This document shows, piece after piece, positions 18,183-26,155 of a DNA stretch of 56,019 nt. Position numbers and translations under genes: made by a program. The first letter of the stretch is position 1. Every line of letters begins with the position of its first letter. Origin of the DNA: an uncultured bacterium (GTDB lineage Bacteria > Cyanobacteriota > Vampirovibrionia > Gastranaerophilales > Gastranaerophilaceae); the NCBI GenBank assembly GCA_902464375.1, contig CABQIM010000004.1:1-56019 (forward strand), read 5' to 3'. The notes beneath the pieces were generated by a model that was not told the origin of the DNA, ran no database searches, and saw nothing but the letters and a program-made list of their open reading frames with translations.

Positions 18183-18329
18183 ACACTTTAAGTGTAGCCG
18201 AAACACTAAATAGCAAAACACAATAAACCCCAAAAATCATATAAACTCCTAGATAATAAACACTAAAAAGACCATTAGGATGCAGAAAACAAACCCACTC
18301 GAAATCACACACACCGAGTGGTTTTTTTT
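18183..18329 (+). ncRNA. Candidate small RNA of about 147 nt
   Basis: Bounded by the promoter at 18147-18176 and a Rho-independent terminator at 18295-18329. Near its 5' end is a short ACACTT/AAGTGT hairpin. The rest is A-rich and single-stranded looking. No known RNA family is recognised. It could also be a read-through leader ending at the repeat block. Confidence 0.35.
18295..18329 (+). terminator. Rho-independent terminator
   Basis: CCACTCG pairs with CGAGTGG around a 13-nt loop and is directly followed by eight T residues. It is a textbook terminator lying in a gap with no gene immediately upstream. Confidence 0.7.
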
Positions 18330-18450
18330 GTGCTACGCACGTAGACACAACTGTCGGCTCCTTGGTGTGAACTACAAGATTATATTATTTATTTACCAAC
18401 TCCGCCTCGAAGTATTACCTACTAGTTTAATGTTATATTTACCCCCGTCC
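18329..18450 (+). repeat. Repeat family D, copy 1
   Basis: It begins with the short palindrome CTACG-CA-CGTAG, then ACACAACTGTCGGCT and a TTCCGCCTC-like stretch. It is a diverged relative of the 212-bp unit at 31704-32199. The remainder of 18450-18533 holds a CGCTATTTCGCGAAAGCGAAAT hairpin-like stretch and no gene. Confidence 0.65.
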
Positions 18451-18533
18451 ATGTGAAGAACTTGAATGAGCGCTATTTCGCGAAAGCGAAATTAAAGCGA
18501 ATTGAAAAGTTCCGAACTGCCAAAATCCAAGAC

Positions 18534-18585
18534 AGTGCTACGCACGTAACCACAACTGTCGGCTTCTTGGTGTGAACTACTAATA
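18534..18585 (+). repeat. Repeat family D, copy 2
   Basis: GTGCTACGCACGTA, then CCACAACTGTCGGCTTCTTGGTGTGAACTAC, nearly the same as copy 1. It ends 6 nt before the EamA gene, so that gene's leader lies inside or against a repeat. Confidence 0.7.
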
Positions 18586-18591
18586 AAAAAC

Positions 18592-19437
18592 ATGCCATTT
18601 TATTGTATAATGACATTTATGATACTCACTTTTGCAGGAATATTAACAAGAATAATCTCAAATTCTTACCTTAATGTTTTTCAAAAAATATTAACAAACA
18701 AAGGGCAGAACTCTTCTGCTATAAATTTATATACCTATTTGGGGTTGTGTTTAATATGTGTTTGGTTTCTTTCTTTTTTTTCATTAAGTATTTTACCATT
18801 GGTTTTATTAATGGGATGTTTAGGAGCTTTGGGAAATTATTTTATAATAAAAGCACTCTCTATAGGTGAATTATCAACTCTAGCACCGATTAACTCATAC
18901 AAACCTGTTGTTGCATTAATATTTGGTATTTTTTATCTAAAAGAAATTCCGTCTTTATCCTCTCTAGTGGCAATATTTTTAATAATACTAGGTACGTATT
19001 TTATTCTTGATATAAAACAAGGGAAAACTAACATAAAAGCTATAGTTTATAGAGTAATTGCATTGGTTTGTTCCGGTTCGGAAGCCGTTATTATAAAAAA
19101 GATTATTGTTTTAACTAATGCCTTGGATTGTTTTATATTATGGGCAATCTCAGGTTTTATATTCTCATTTATATTTGTTTTGTTTTCCGGAAAAAAGCCT
19201 GAAATAAAAAGCTATAAATATCAGTTGTTTTTGATTTTTGCAGTTGGTATCATGCAATATTCTACAAATTTTGTATTTGCGCGTATGAATGTTTCATACG
19301 CACTTGCGTTGTTTCAATTATCAACTCTGTTGAGCGTATTTCTTGGCGCAAATATATTTAAAGAAAAGAATTTAAAAAATAAAATTATTGGTTCTGTAAT
19401 AATGGTAATTGGGGCTGTAATTCTTATCTTAGGTTAA
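18592..19437 (+). CDS. EamA/DMT-family membrane transporter
   Basis: 281 residues, almost entirely hydrophobic, with about ten transmembrane segments in two repeated halves. The LSTLAPINSYKPVVALIFG loop-helix and the second-half FQLSTLLSVFLGA helix are typical of the drug/metabolite transporter superfamily (EamA). Substrate unknown; such proteins export amino acids, nucleobases or other metabolites across the inner membrane. The start is uncertain. The ATG at 18592 has no ribosome site and abuts a repeat, and Met7 (18610) or Met10 (18619) are alternatives. A TATAAT at 18605-18610 would put transcription start near 18617, favouring a later or leaderless start. It faces the convergent rbgA gene one base away. 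Confidence 0.85.
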   Translation: MPFYCIMTFMILTFAGILTRIISNSYLNVFQKILTNKGQNSSAINLYTYLGLCLICVWFLSFFSLSILPLVLLMGCLGALGNYFIIKALSIGELSTLAPINSYKPVVALIFGIFYLKEIPSLSSLVAIFLIILGTYFILDIKQGKTNIKAIVYRVIALVCSGSEAVIIKKIIVLTNALDCFILWAISGFIFSFIFVLFSGKKPEIKSYKYQLFLIFAVGIMQYSTNFVFARMNVSYALALFQLSTLLSVFLGANIFKEKNLKNKIIGSVIMVIGAVILILG

Positions 19438-19438
19438 A

Positions 19439-20290
19439 TTAATTTTCGGATTTAGCATTATCTTTGCTTGGCATTTCATCAAGTATAAATAGTCCCAAAC
19501 GTCCTTCTCTAAAATCTTTTAGAACATAAATTGCAGTACGTTCTGTATCCGGCTCTCCGCCGCGAATAATCCATTTTCTTTGTAATGCAATGTTCTCTAA
19601 TGTTAAATCATCAGTCTTATAATATTCCTTAACAGAAGGTCTTGAACTCAAATATCTAAGAAGGACCTTCGCAACAGGTTCCGGAGAATAAGCATTTTCT
19701 GACACAGAACTGACAAATGCTAATTTTGCTGCTTGTTCTTGGTTGTCTTGTCTTGTTGGAATAATTCCTGGGGTATCTAACAATTCAAGCTTCGGATTAA
19801 TTCTTACCCATTGCTGCTGTCTTGTAACGCCAGCTTTTGCCCCGATTTTTGTTTTAGACGATTTTGTTAATTTGTTAATAACGCTAGATTTTCCGACATT
19901 CGGCATGCCAACAACCATAGCTCTCGCCGGACGCCTTAATAAACCTTTAGCCATTAAGGCTTGAATCTTTGGTTCGCTGAGTTCTACTGCAAACTTTATA
20001 ACAGCGGCTAAATCCTTGTTACCTTTGGCTTCTGTTATGATAACAGGACATCCGGTAGATTCTTTTAAGTAAGAAACCCAGTTTTTCAATTCGTTTTTGT
20101 CAACTAAATCAGCTTTATTCAACAAAAGAAGCCTTGGTTTGTTCCCCAAGAGCTTCTCTATGTTTGCATAACTACTGCTTAAAGGTAATCTGCTATCACG
20201 TACCTCAATAATCACATCAACAAGATTTAATTTTTCTTTAAGTTGACGCTCTGCTTTCGCAATGTGACCAGGGTACCAGTGAATGTGCAA
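19439..20290 (-). CDS. rbgA: Ribosome biogenesis GTPase
   Basis: 283 residues, YlqF/RbgA family, with circularly permuted GTPase motifs: G4 NKAD (58-61) first, then G1 GMPNVGKSS (128-136), then G3 DTPG (172-175). The N-terminal HIHWYPGHIAKA signature is diagnostic. RbgA promotes late assembly of the 50S subunit. Its neighbour 10 nt upstream is rplS, the gene commonly found next to rbgA, supporting co-expression of a 50S protein with its assembly factor. The C-terminal ANTAR-like region (about 200-283) is present. The start ATG is preceded by AAGGTTTAAG-like sequence only, but the N-terminus aligns with the family from Met1. Confidence 0.95.
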   Translation of the reverse strand: MHIHWYPGHIAKAERQLKEKLNLVDVIIEVRDSRLPLSSSYANIEKLLGNKPRLLLLNKADLVDKNELKNWVSYLKESTGCPVIITEAKGNKDLAAVIKFAVELSEPKIQALMAKGLLRRPARAMVVGMPNVGKSSVINKLTKSSKTKIGAKAGVTRQQQWVRINPKLELLDTPGIIPTRQDNQEQAAKLAFVSSVSENAYSPEPVAKVLLRYLSSRPSVKEYYKTDDLTLENIALQRKWIIRGGEPDTERTAIYVLKDFREGRLGLFILDEMPSKDNAKSEN

Positions 20291-20300
20291 CTTAAACCTC

Positions 20301-20654
20301 TTATCTTTTTTCGATTTTTTCCTTAATACGTGTTGCTTTACCAGAACGTTCTCTTAAGTAATACAATTTAGCACGTTTAACATCACCTTTTCTTTGAACA
20401 GTGATTTTGTCAATACGTGGAGAGTGTACTAAGAATACACGTTCAACGCCAACACCTTGGAATACTTTTCTTACTGTGATTGTCTTATTGATACCAGAAC
20501 CATGTTCTGCAATAATAGTACCTTCGTAAGCCTGTATTCTTTCTTTGTTACCTTCTACGATTTTAACGAATACTCTAACAGTATCACCAGGGTTCATATC
20601 TGGTAATTCTCTTGTTGTGTATTCTGCTTCTAAATTCTTAATAATAGGATTCAT
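20301..20654 (-). CDS. rplS: 50S ribosomal protein L19
   Basis: 117 residues, the normal length. Motifs FNPGDTVRV-like (PDMNPGDTVRVFVKI), ERIQAYEGTIIAEHG, GVGVERVFLVHSP and KGDVKRAKLYYLRER are the L19 signatures. It binds 23S rRNA at the 30S-50S interface. It lies upstream of rbgA on the same strand and is probably the first gene of the pair. A Shine-Dalgarno AAGGAAT lies upstream of the ATG. Confidence 0.98.
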   Translation of the reverse strand: MNPIIKNLEAEYTTRELPDMNPGDTVRVFVKIVEGNKERIQAYEGTIIAEHGSGINKTITVRKVFQGVGVERVFLVHSPRIDKITVQRKGDVKRAKLYYLRERSGKATRIKEKIEKR

Positions 20655-20761
20655 TTTTGCTATTCCTTATATTTTGACTATCTTATACTTATTTACCTCT
20701 ATCATAATTAAAACAAAAACTAAATACAAGTATTCATTTAATATTTTCATTCTTTTGTTTC

Positions 20762-20786
20762 AAATTGTAACAATTTAGGTTATAAT
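20762..20786 (+). promoter_or_regulatory. Promoter with operator-like palindrome
   Basis: A perfect palindrome AAATTGT-A-ACAATTT (20762-20776) sits 4 nt before a consensus TATAAT (20781-20786). It covers the expected -35 region, as a repressor or activator site would. The -35 itself is weak. The downstream gene starts at 20848. Confidence 0.45.
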
Positions 20787-20847
20787 TGTCAAAAAATATT
20801 CTTTAGGGATTTTTCAACAGACAGCCGTAAAATAGAAAGGTTTTATT

Positions 20848-22320
20848 TTGAATCCGATAGCACCAAGGAATTTATCGTCAATAATAACAACAATGACAAA
20901 AGCCGACGCAATGGCGCCGATTGTAGCATTAGAAGGTACCGTTGTTGCAGGCAGAACATATCAAGCTTACAAACGTGGCAAATGGGATGAAGCAAGAGAA
21001 CGCTTTATTGAGGAGTCAATGGGCTCAGTAGTTTGGCTTTGTGGTGTTGGTACTATGAACAAACTTGGCGACAAGCTTGTAGGACAAATACTAAAGAAAC
21101 CGGGAGCTAACTTTGATGTTGGAACTGATAAAGTTCTTAGAACTCCATTTGAGAACTTTATGAAAAAGAACATGCCTAATGGTTTCTCTTCAAAACAAGT
21201 AGCGCTGATTAAAGGTGCAAAAGTTCTTACCAGCATTATTTTAACAAACTTATTTATCGGTTTTGTTGTACCAAAAGTTAACCAAGGTATAACTAAAAAA
21301 TTGCGCCATGAAAGACGTGTTGCCGGTAATGAAAACGGTGATAAAGTAGAAATATCTAAAAATAAAAAGAATCCGTCATTTAAGGGCGGTGGAATTGCAG
21401 CTATAAATACATTTACAAACGCAATAGAAAATACTAATACGGGTAAACTTCTTTCTTCTGATGCCGGTATTGCAGGCGGTCGTATGTATAATGCAAGAAG
21501 AAAAGAAGAAAGACGTGAGGTTGCGATTCGTGATATCGGTTCAATTTATTTCTATATGTGGGCACAAGGACATGTAAGAAATATTTTAAACTTGGTAGAA
21601 TCTGGGCATGCTACAAGATTGAATCCGGCAACTGCAGAAACATTGGATAAACATTTGGCTCAATTCTTAAATGGAAGAGAAATGAATGTTGAAGAGTTTA
21701 GAAAAGCTGTTCTTGGCGATACTGTTAAATTGCCGGAAGCTTTGAATAACAAATTTGAATCAGCAGAACCTTCTTTCTGGGAAAAAATGACTAATAAAAA
21801 ACCTTTAGAGGTTATTAAACTAAGCGAATTGGAAAAAGTTGAAAAAGACGAATCTATATTAAATAGAGCAAGAGAAATGTCAAAAATTCAACCATTGCGC
21901 CAAGGTGAAGCTGTTTTAACTAAGCAGCAAGTCATTGATTCTTATAATAAAGCAGTAATTAATGATCCACAGTTCTTGAATAAAGTATTCCAAGATTTTA
22001 CAGGTGGTGCAAGTACATCTGAATACAGATATGTTTCTAATAAAAAGCTTTATAACTTGAAAGCAGAAATGGAACATTATGTTGGTAGAGTTTGTAAAGC
22101 TGCAAAAAATAGAAAAGTCGATAAAAAATTATTAGATGCTGTTCAAAATAAGAATTTACTTCTTAGTGGTTTGAATTTTGCAGCAGGTTTTGGTTTTGCC
22201 TCAGCATTCTTGTCTACTTATATTCCAAAAATTCAATATTATGTAACAAGAAAAACTACCGGAGTGGATGCATTCCCAGGAGTTTATGATTACGAACACC
22301 ACCATGAAGAAATTGATTAG
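20848..22320 (+). CDS. Unrecognised 490-aa membrane-associated protein
   Basis: 490 residues from a TTG at 20848, preceded by AGAAAGG. No family is recognised. Features seen: an N-terminal region with VALEGTVVAGRTYQAYKRGKWDEA and a small-residue-rich stretch; a hydrophobic segment near 125-148 (LTSIILTNLFIGFVVPKV); an NPSFKGGGIAA motif near 175; a charged helical middle; and a second hydrophobic stretch near 455-480 (LNFAAGFGFASAFLSTYIP). Overall it looks like a membrane-inserting helical protein. It is followed 11 nt later by a small protein with an NVNFGW motif, so the two may form an operon. Promoter evidence is at 20762-20786. Function unknown. Confidence 0.75.
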   Translation: MNPIAPRNLSSIITTMTKADAMAPIVALEGTVVAGRTYQAYKRGKWDEARERFIEESMGSVVWLCGVGTMNKLGDKLVGQILKKPGANFDVGTDKVLRTPFENFMKKNMPNGFSSKQVALIKGAKVLTSIILTNLFIGFVVPKVNQGITKKLRHERRVAGNENGDKVEISKNKKNPSFKGGGIAAINTFTNAIENTNTGKLLSSDAGIAGGRMYNARRKEERREVAIRDIGSIYFYMWAQGHVRNILNLVESGHATRLNPATAETLDKHLAQFLNGREMNVEEFRKAVLGDTVKLPEALNNKFESAEPSFWEKMTNKKPLEVIKLSELEKVEKDESILNRAREMSKIQPLRQGEAVLTKQQVIDSYNKAVINDPQFLNKVFQDFTGGASTSEYRYVSNKKLYNLKAEMEHYVGRVCKAAKNRKVDKKLLDAVQNKNLLLSGLNFAAGFGFASAFLSTYIPKIQYYVTRKTTGVDAFPGVYDYEHHHEEID

Positions 22321-22331
22321 AGGGGTAAAAA

Positions 22332-22574
22332 ATGAGAATTCAAGCAATAAATAATAGTTCAGTATCAAATACTAATAAAACCGGTAATAAAAACAACAAT
22401 GTAAATTTTGGATGGTTTGGCGGTGAAATGGCAAAGGATACTTTAAAAAGTAATTTATCGTCATGGCAAAAAGTTAAGTGCGGTATAGATGCATATTCAA
22501 CTGTAACAAAAGAACTTTTTAGTTTTGCAAAAAATAAAGTATGCCAAAAATCTTTCTGGTTCAAAATAAAATAA
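22332..22574 (+). CDS. Small unrecognised 80-aa protein
   Basis: GAGGGG precedes the ATG and the gene is 11 nt after the 490-aa gene, so translation is likely. The N-terminal 30 residues are Asn/Ser/Thr-rich (AINNSSVSNTNKTGNKNNN) and lead into VNFGWFGGE. The rest is a short amphipathic helix ending in Lys. An Asn-rich leader followed by an N-F-(G/K)-G-like motif recurs in the preceding gene (NPSFKGG) and loosely in the next one (CFKFIG). It could be a short conserved motif for targeting or assembly, but that is speculation. Confidence 0.6.
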   Translation: MRIQAINNSSVSNTNKTGNKNNNVNFGWFGGEMAKDTLKSNLSSWQKVKCGIDAYSTVTKELFSFAKNKVCQKSFWFKIK

Positions 22575-22595
22575 GATATGTAAACATTTGTAAAG

Positions 22596-22630
22596 AAAAA
22601 GATAAGTCTTGAAATTGGACTTATCTTTTT
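22596..22630 (+). terminator. Terminator after the 80-aa gene
   Basis: AAAAAGATAAGTC pairs with GACTTATCTTTTT (13 bp) across a 9-nt loop and ends in a T run. It separates the next small gene as its own transcription unit. Confidence 0.8.
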
Positions 22631-22673
22631 TACTTTATATATATGTAAACACTTAAGAGTAAGGATAATGGTT

Positions 22674-23024
22674 ATGCTAACAGTAAATTCATCAGAAGAA
22701 AAAAACACATGTTTTAAATTTATTGGCGCAGATTCAACACCAAAAACAACACATTTAATTTCAAATAACACTTTATTAATCGCTCCTTCAATGTCAGAAG
22801 GCGGAAGTGACACTTGCAGTTTTTATTCAGGTCCTAGTGATGCAACAATTATGGCATTTGGTCAAAGCTGTGAAACAGCTGGCTCAATTGCTTATTCAGG
22901 AGGCGAAACAGCCGGTTCAATAGCATATTCTGGATGTGAATCTGCCGGCTCAATCGCTTCAGCTGCTCCATCAGTTTCCTGTGGTGGCGGTTTCTCCGGG
23001 GGCAGTGTAAGTTTTTCTTGTTAA
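22674..23024 (+). CDS. Small Cys/Gly/Ser-rich repeat protein (possible peptide precursor)
   Basis: 116 residues from the second ATG; this start is chosen because TAAGGA lies 8 nt upstream, whereas the ATG at 22668 is only 2 nt from it. The N-terminal half is ordinary (LTVNSSEEKNTCFKFIGADS). The C-terminal half holds three near-copies of ETAGSIAYSG (with C or G following), then a Gly/Ser run ending SFSC at the stop. Six Cys are seen: one near residue 13 and five in the C-terminal half, one of them the last residue. A leader-like front and a repeated, small-residue Cys-rich back resemble ribosomally made modified peptides, but no modifying enzyme lies nearby. A secreted or structural protein is equally possible. 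Confidence 0.65.
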   Translation: MLTVNSSEEKNTCFKFIGADSTPKTTHLISNNTLLIAPSMSEGGSDTCSFYSGPSDATIMAFGQSCETAGSIAYSGGETAGSIAYSGCESAGSIASAAPSVSCGGGFSGGSVSFSC

Positions 23025-23057
23025 AGTAAATTTTCTAATCAACTAAATAAGACTATT

Positions 23058-23085
23058 AGCCGAACTGTTTGGTTCGGCTTTTTTT
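23058..23085 (+). terminator. Rho-independent terminator
   Basis: AGCCGAAC pairs with GTTCGGCT around a TGTTTG loop, followed by seven T. It terminates the Cys-rich small gene. Confidence 0.85.
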
Positions 23086-23160
23086 ATATCAAAGTGAGTT
23101 TTTGTAAAGTTATTGTCAAAAAAAAGATATAATGCTACGATTTAATATATTGGAGGAGAA

Positions 23161-24258
23161 ATGGAAGAGTATTTTAGTATAATTCAATTTTTGGTTGATG
23201 CCGTAAAATCAGGCGCTTCAGATGAACATTTAATGGTGGGGCATCCGCCTTATCTTAGAAAAAATGGTTTTATTGAAAAGACAGAACTTCCTGTTATATC
23301 AAAGGGAGAATTGGATGGAGCTATTTTAGAGATTGCTCCAACTGCAATTAGAGATGAAATCTTAACATTATGTGATGTTGATTTTATGTATGAAATTAAA
23401 GGATGTTCAAGATTTAGAATTAACTACAATAGACAATTAGGCTTGCCTGCTTTGGTAATTAGAAATATTCCTTATGAAATACCAAAGTTAAATGAATTAT
23501 CTCTTCCAGATATTTTGAGTTCGATAGTTAAACAGCCAAATGGTATTGTGCTTGTTACAGGACCTACTGGTTCCGGAAAATCAACTACGATAGCATCTTT
23601 GATTAATGAAATTAATCAAACTGATGCAAAGCATATCGTGACAATTGAAGATCCGATAGAGTATGTTTTTGATAGTGCAAAAAGTATTGTTTCTCAAAGA
23701 CAGGTTGAAGTTGATACAAAGACATTTGCAGATGGAATCAAGTATTCTTTAAGACAAGATCCGGATGTAATATTTATTGGGGAAATTCGTGACAAAGAAA
23801 CGATGTCTGCGGCTCTAAAAGCTGCTGAAACAGGGCACTTAGTTTTGTCAACGCTTCATACAAATGATGCTGTTCAAACTATAAATAGAGTAGTTAACAT
23901 GTTTGATGAAGCAAATAGAGCCATTGTACGTAAACAGTTGGCTGAAACATTGCGTGCTACAATCGCGCAAAAATTGGTTTATTCTGAAAAATTAAATAAG
24001 AGATTTCCTGCTTGCGAAGTTATGGTTGTAACTTCTACCATCAAGGATTATTTAACAAAAGATAATACAGAAGCGATTTATGATCTTTTAAGAGATAGTA
24101 ATATTGATGATATGATTACAATGAACGCATCTTTAGCAAGATTGGTTGAAGCAGAATTGATTACACAAGAAGAGGCTTTACAACATTCAAACGATACTTC
24201 TGAACTTGAGAAAATATTTAGAGGTGTATATCAGGGAACTAGAGCATATTATGAATAA
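23161..24258 (+). CDS. pilT: Twitching-motility type retraction ATPase
   Basis: 365 residues, secretion-ATPase/PilT family. Walker A GPTGSGKST (134-142), the ASP-box TIEDPIEYVF (161-170), Walker B DVIFIGEIRD (202-211) and the His box LSTLHTNDA follow in the usual order, with a PilT-like length and no long N-terminal N1 domain as in PilB. PilT hydrolyses ATP to depolymerise type IV pili at the inner membrane. A GGAGGAG ribosome site precedes the ATG. No other pilus gene is in the window; it is followed by recO with an 8-nt overlap, so its context is housekeeping rather than a pil cluster. PilU or another PilT paralogue is an alternative. Confidence 0.9.
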   Translation: MEEYFSIIQFLVDAVKSGASDEHLMVGHPPYLRKNGFIEKTELPVISKGELDGAILEIAPTAIRDEILTLCDVDFMYEIKGCSRFRINYNRQLGLPALVIRNIPYEIPKLNELSLPDILSSIVKQPNGIVLVTGPTGSGKSTTIASLINEINQTDAKHIVTIEDPIEYVFDSAKSIVSQRQVEVDTKTFADGIKYSLRQDPDVIFIGEIRDKETMSAALKAAETGHLVLSTLHTNDAVQTINRVVNMFDEANRAIVRKQLAETLRATIAQKLVYSEKLNKRFPACEVMVVTSTIKDYLTKDNTEAIYDLLRDSNIDDMITMNASLARLVEAELITQEEALQHSNDTSELEKIFRGVYQGTRAYYE

Positions 24259-25015
24259 TTATGTTACAGAGGCTATAAATTTAAAATCTTATAATTTGAA
24301 TGACGCAGATAAGATTATTGTGATGTATTCAAAAGAAAATGGGTTAATTAAGGGAGTTGCAAAGGGAATCAAGAAGCCTAAAAGTAAACTCGGTGCAAGA
24401 ATGGATTTACTTGTTGCAAATACTTTGCAGCTTTTAAAAGGACGTTCTATGGATACAATTATTCAGGCTCAGACAGTTAATCATTTCCGAAAAACAAGAG
24501 AAGATATGGATAAACTTATGCTGTCTTCTTATATTTCGGAAGTTGTGATGAATTTCGGTGAAGGTTCAGAATCTGCTTCTGCCGAAATCTATGAGCTATT
24601 ATATAAGGCACTGAATAAAATTTCAAATTCAGTAGAGAAGAAGGATATGCTAATTGCTGCAATCAAATTCCAATTAAAAATACTGTTAATTATGGGATTT
24701 TGCGTAGAACTTGATACTTGTTTGTGTTGTAGAGAACAAGTTTTAGATGAAGAGATGTACTTCTCTTCTACGATGGGCGGAATTATTTGTAAAGAGTGCA
24801 ATGAACATTTGGGTGTTAAGTTAAAAATGCACCACAAAATTAGAGACTTTTTAGCTGCTATGCTTCAATTTGATTTTGATTATGAAAGTGATTACGACAA
24901 AAAAGCTACAGAAAAAGTTTGTCAGGTGTGTTTTGATTTGTTAGATGAATATATCAAAGTTCATACAAACAAAAGACAAAAATCTGTAAAATTAATAAGA
25001 GAGTTGGCTTGCTAA
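24251..25015 (+). CDS. recO: DNA repair protein RecO
   Basis: 254 residues from the ATG at 24251, which overlaps the pilT stop by 8 nt; the longer frame from 24206 only adds pilT-overlapping residues. The N-terminal OB fold begins VTEAINLKSYNLNDADKIIVMYSKENG and continues KGIKKPKSKLGARMD, the RecO signature. A C-terminal zinc-binding region shows C-x2-CC...C-x2-C spacing (TCLCCREQ and CKECNE). RecO loads RecA with RecR and anneals single strands in recombinational repair. The gatD gene begins 1 nt after its stop, so a pilT-recO-gatD operon is likely. Confidence 0.9.
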   Translation: MNNYVTEAINLKSYNLNDADKIIVMYSKENGLIKGVAKGIKKPKSKLGARMDLLVANTLQLLKGRSMDTIIQAQTVNHFRKTREDMDKLMLSSYISEVVMNFGEGSESASAEIYELLYKALNKISNSVEKKDMLIAAIKFQLKILLIMGFCVELDTCLCCREQVLDEEMYFSSTMGGIICKECNEHLGVKLKMHHKIRDFLAAMLQFDFDYESDYDKKATEKVCQVCFDLLDEYIKVHTNKRQKSVKLIRELAC

Positions 25016-25016
25016 G

Positions 25017-25721
25017 ATGAAAAAGATTAGAATTGCACATTTGTATCCGAAATTATTGAATATTTATGGCGATATCGGAAATATCCTAACATTGAAGAAA
25101 AGATGTGAATGGCGCGGTATACAAGTTCTCCTTGATGAAATTAATGTCGGTGATAGTATTTCTGAACATGATTTGTATTTTATTGGCGGTGGTCAAGATT
25201 TGCAGCAAATAGAAGTTTCTAAGGAGTTACAGAAACACAAAGAATTTTTAACTCAAGAACGTGATAGAATGGCAGTGTTTCTTGGTATTTGCGGTGGTTA
25301 TCAATTGATGGGACATTATTATCAACCACATCAGGGTGAAAAACTTCTTGGAATAAGTTTGATGGATGCATATACTGTTGCCGGAAATAAACGATTTATA
25401 GGGAACGTAACAATTAAAACAGACTTGGTTGAACCGGATACATTGGTTGGGTTTGAAAATCATAGCGGACTAACATATCTGCAAGGTGAAACAAAACCTA
25501 TTGGAACTACGATTGTTGGAAACGGTAACAATGGCAAAGACCATACAGAAGGCGGCAGGTTTATGAATGTATTTGGAACTTATATGCATGGTTCCTTTTT
25601 GCCCAAAAATCCACAGTTTGCAGATTATTTGATAGAACTTGCACTTGGAGAAAAACCGGAACCGTTGGATAATGAGATAGAAAATCTGGCTCACAACAGT
25701 TTGATTTGTAAAAAATACTAA
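25017..25721 (+). CDS. gatD: Lipid II glutamine amidotransferase subunit (GatD-like)
   Basis: 234 residues, CobQ/GatD-type class I glutamine amidotransferase. The nucleophile Cys is C92 in the FLGICGGYQLMGHYY elbow and the catalytic His lies in FGTYMHGSFLPKNP (about 190). The N-terminal IAHLYPKLLNIYGDIGN is characteristic of GatD rather than of cobyric acid synthase. With MurT it amidates the D-Glu of lipid II at the cytoplasmic membrane. The partner murT is usually adjacent but is absent here, so it must be elsewhere or the protein has another role. Its 3' end overlaps the convergent TonB-like gene by 4 nt. Confidence 0.82.
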   Translation: MKKIRIAHLYPKLLNIYGDIGNILTLKKRCEWRGIQVLLDEINVGDSISEHDLYFIGGGQDLQQIEVSKELQKHKEFLTQERDRMAVFLGICGGYQLMGHYYQPHQGEKLLGISLMDAYTVAGNKRFIGNVTIKTDLVEPDTLVGFENHSGLTYLQGETKPIGTTIVGNGNNGKDHTEGGRFMNVFGTYMHGSFLPKNPQFADYLIELALGEKPEPLDNEIENLAHNSLICKKY

Positions 25722-26104
25722 TTTTTTATGTATTTAAGCTGAACTTGTGTGTTTACTCCATCTCCGGGAAATTTTGCCGGTAGCGGTTTGTATGGTGCTC
25801 CTGTTTGTACGGCATTAAGCACAGACGTGTTAGCTTGTTCATTGGTTGATTTAACAATAAAAGGTTTTGTTATTTCACCATTCTTTTTAACTTTGAACTG
25901 TACAGTGACTTCATAATCTGCGTTTGCTTTATATGGAATCCAGTTTTTATGAACAGCATTTGGCAAGTATTCAAAATATTGTGTCAAATTCTCTATTGGT
26001 TTTTCTTGTTGGTTGTTCTGTTTTACTGCAGGAGGAATGACTATATCTTCTGCAAAAACCGGCATGACTGCTAATAAAAATAATGTTACTAAAATCTTTT
26101 TCAT
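25718..26104 (-). CDS. Periplasmic TonB C-terminal-like protein
   Basis: 128 residues: signal peptide (MKKILVTLFLLAVMPVFA, cleavage near AEDIV), a short Gln/Pro linker and a TonB/TolA C-terminal-like domain (about 45-128) with FEYLPNAVHKNWIPYKA, TVQFKVKKNGEITKPFIVKST and a final strand. In TonB the 'V-x-x-x-W-x-P' helix followed by 'V-x-F-x-(V/I)-x-x-x-G-x-(I/V)' is diagnostic. There is no membrane anchor or long Pro-rich arm, so it cannot transduce energy by itself; it probably acts as a soluble or outer-membrane-bound domain. It is monocistronic or the end of the minus-strand group from 28485. Confidence 0.75.
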   Translation of the reverse strand: MKKILVTLFLLAVMPVFAEDIVIPPAVKQNNQQEKPIENLTQYFEYLPNAVHKNWIPYKANADYEVTVQFKVKKNGEITKPFIVKSTNEQANTSVLNAVQTGAPYKPLPAKFPGDGVNTQVQLKYIKN

Positions 26105-26155
26105 ATTTTAAAAACTCCTGAATATATTATAACATATTAGTGTAATTAAATTCAG

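Noticed and set aside
18121..18348. 75-aa minus-strand frame
   Set aside because: Cys/Phe-rich, no ribosome site, and it reads through a terminator and repeat D.
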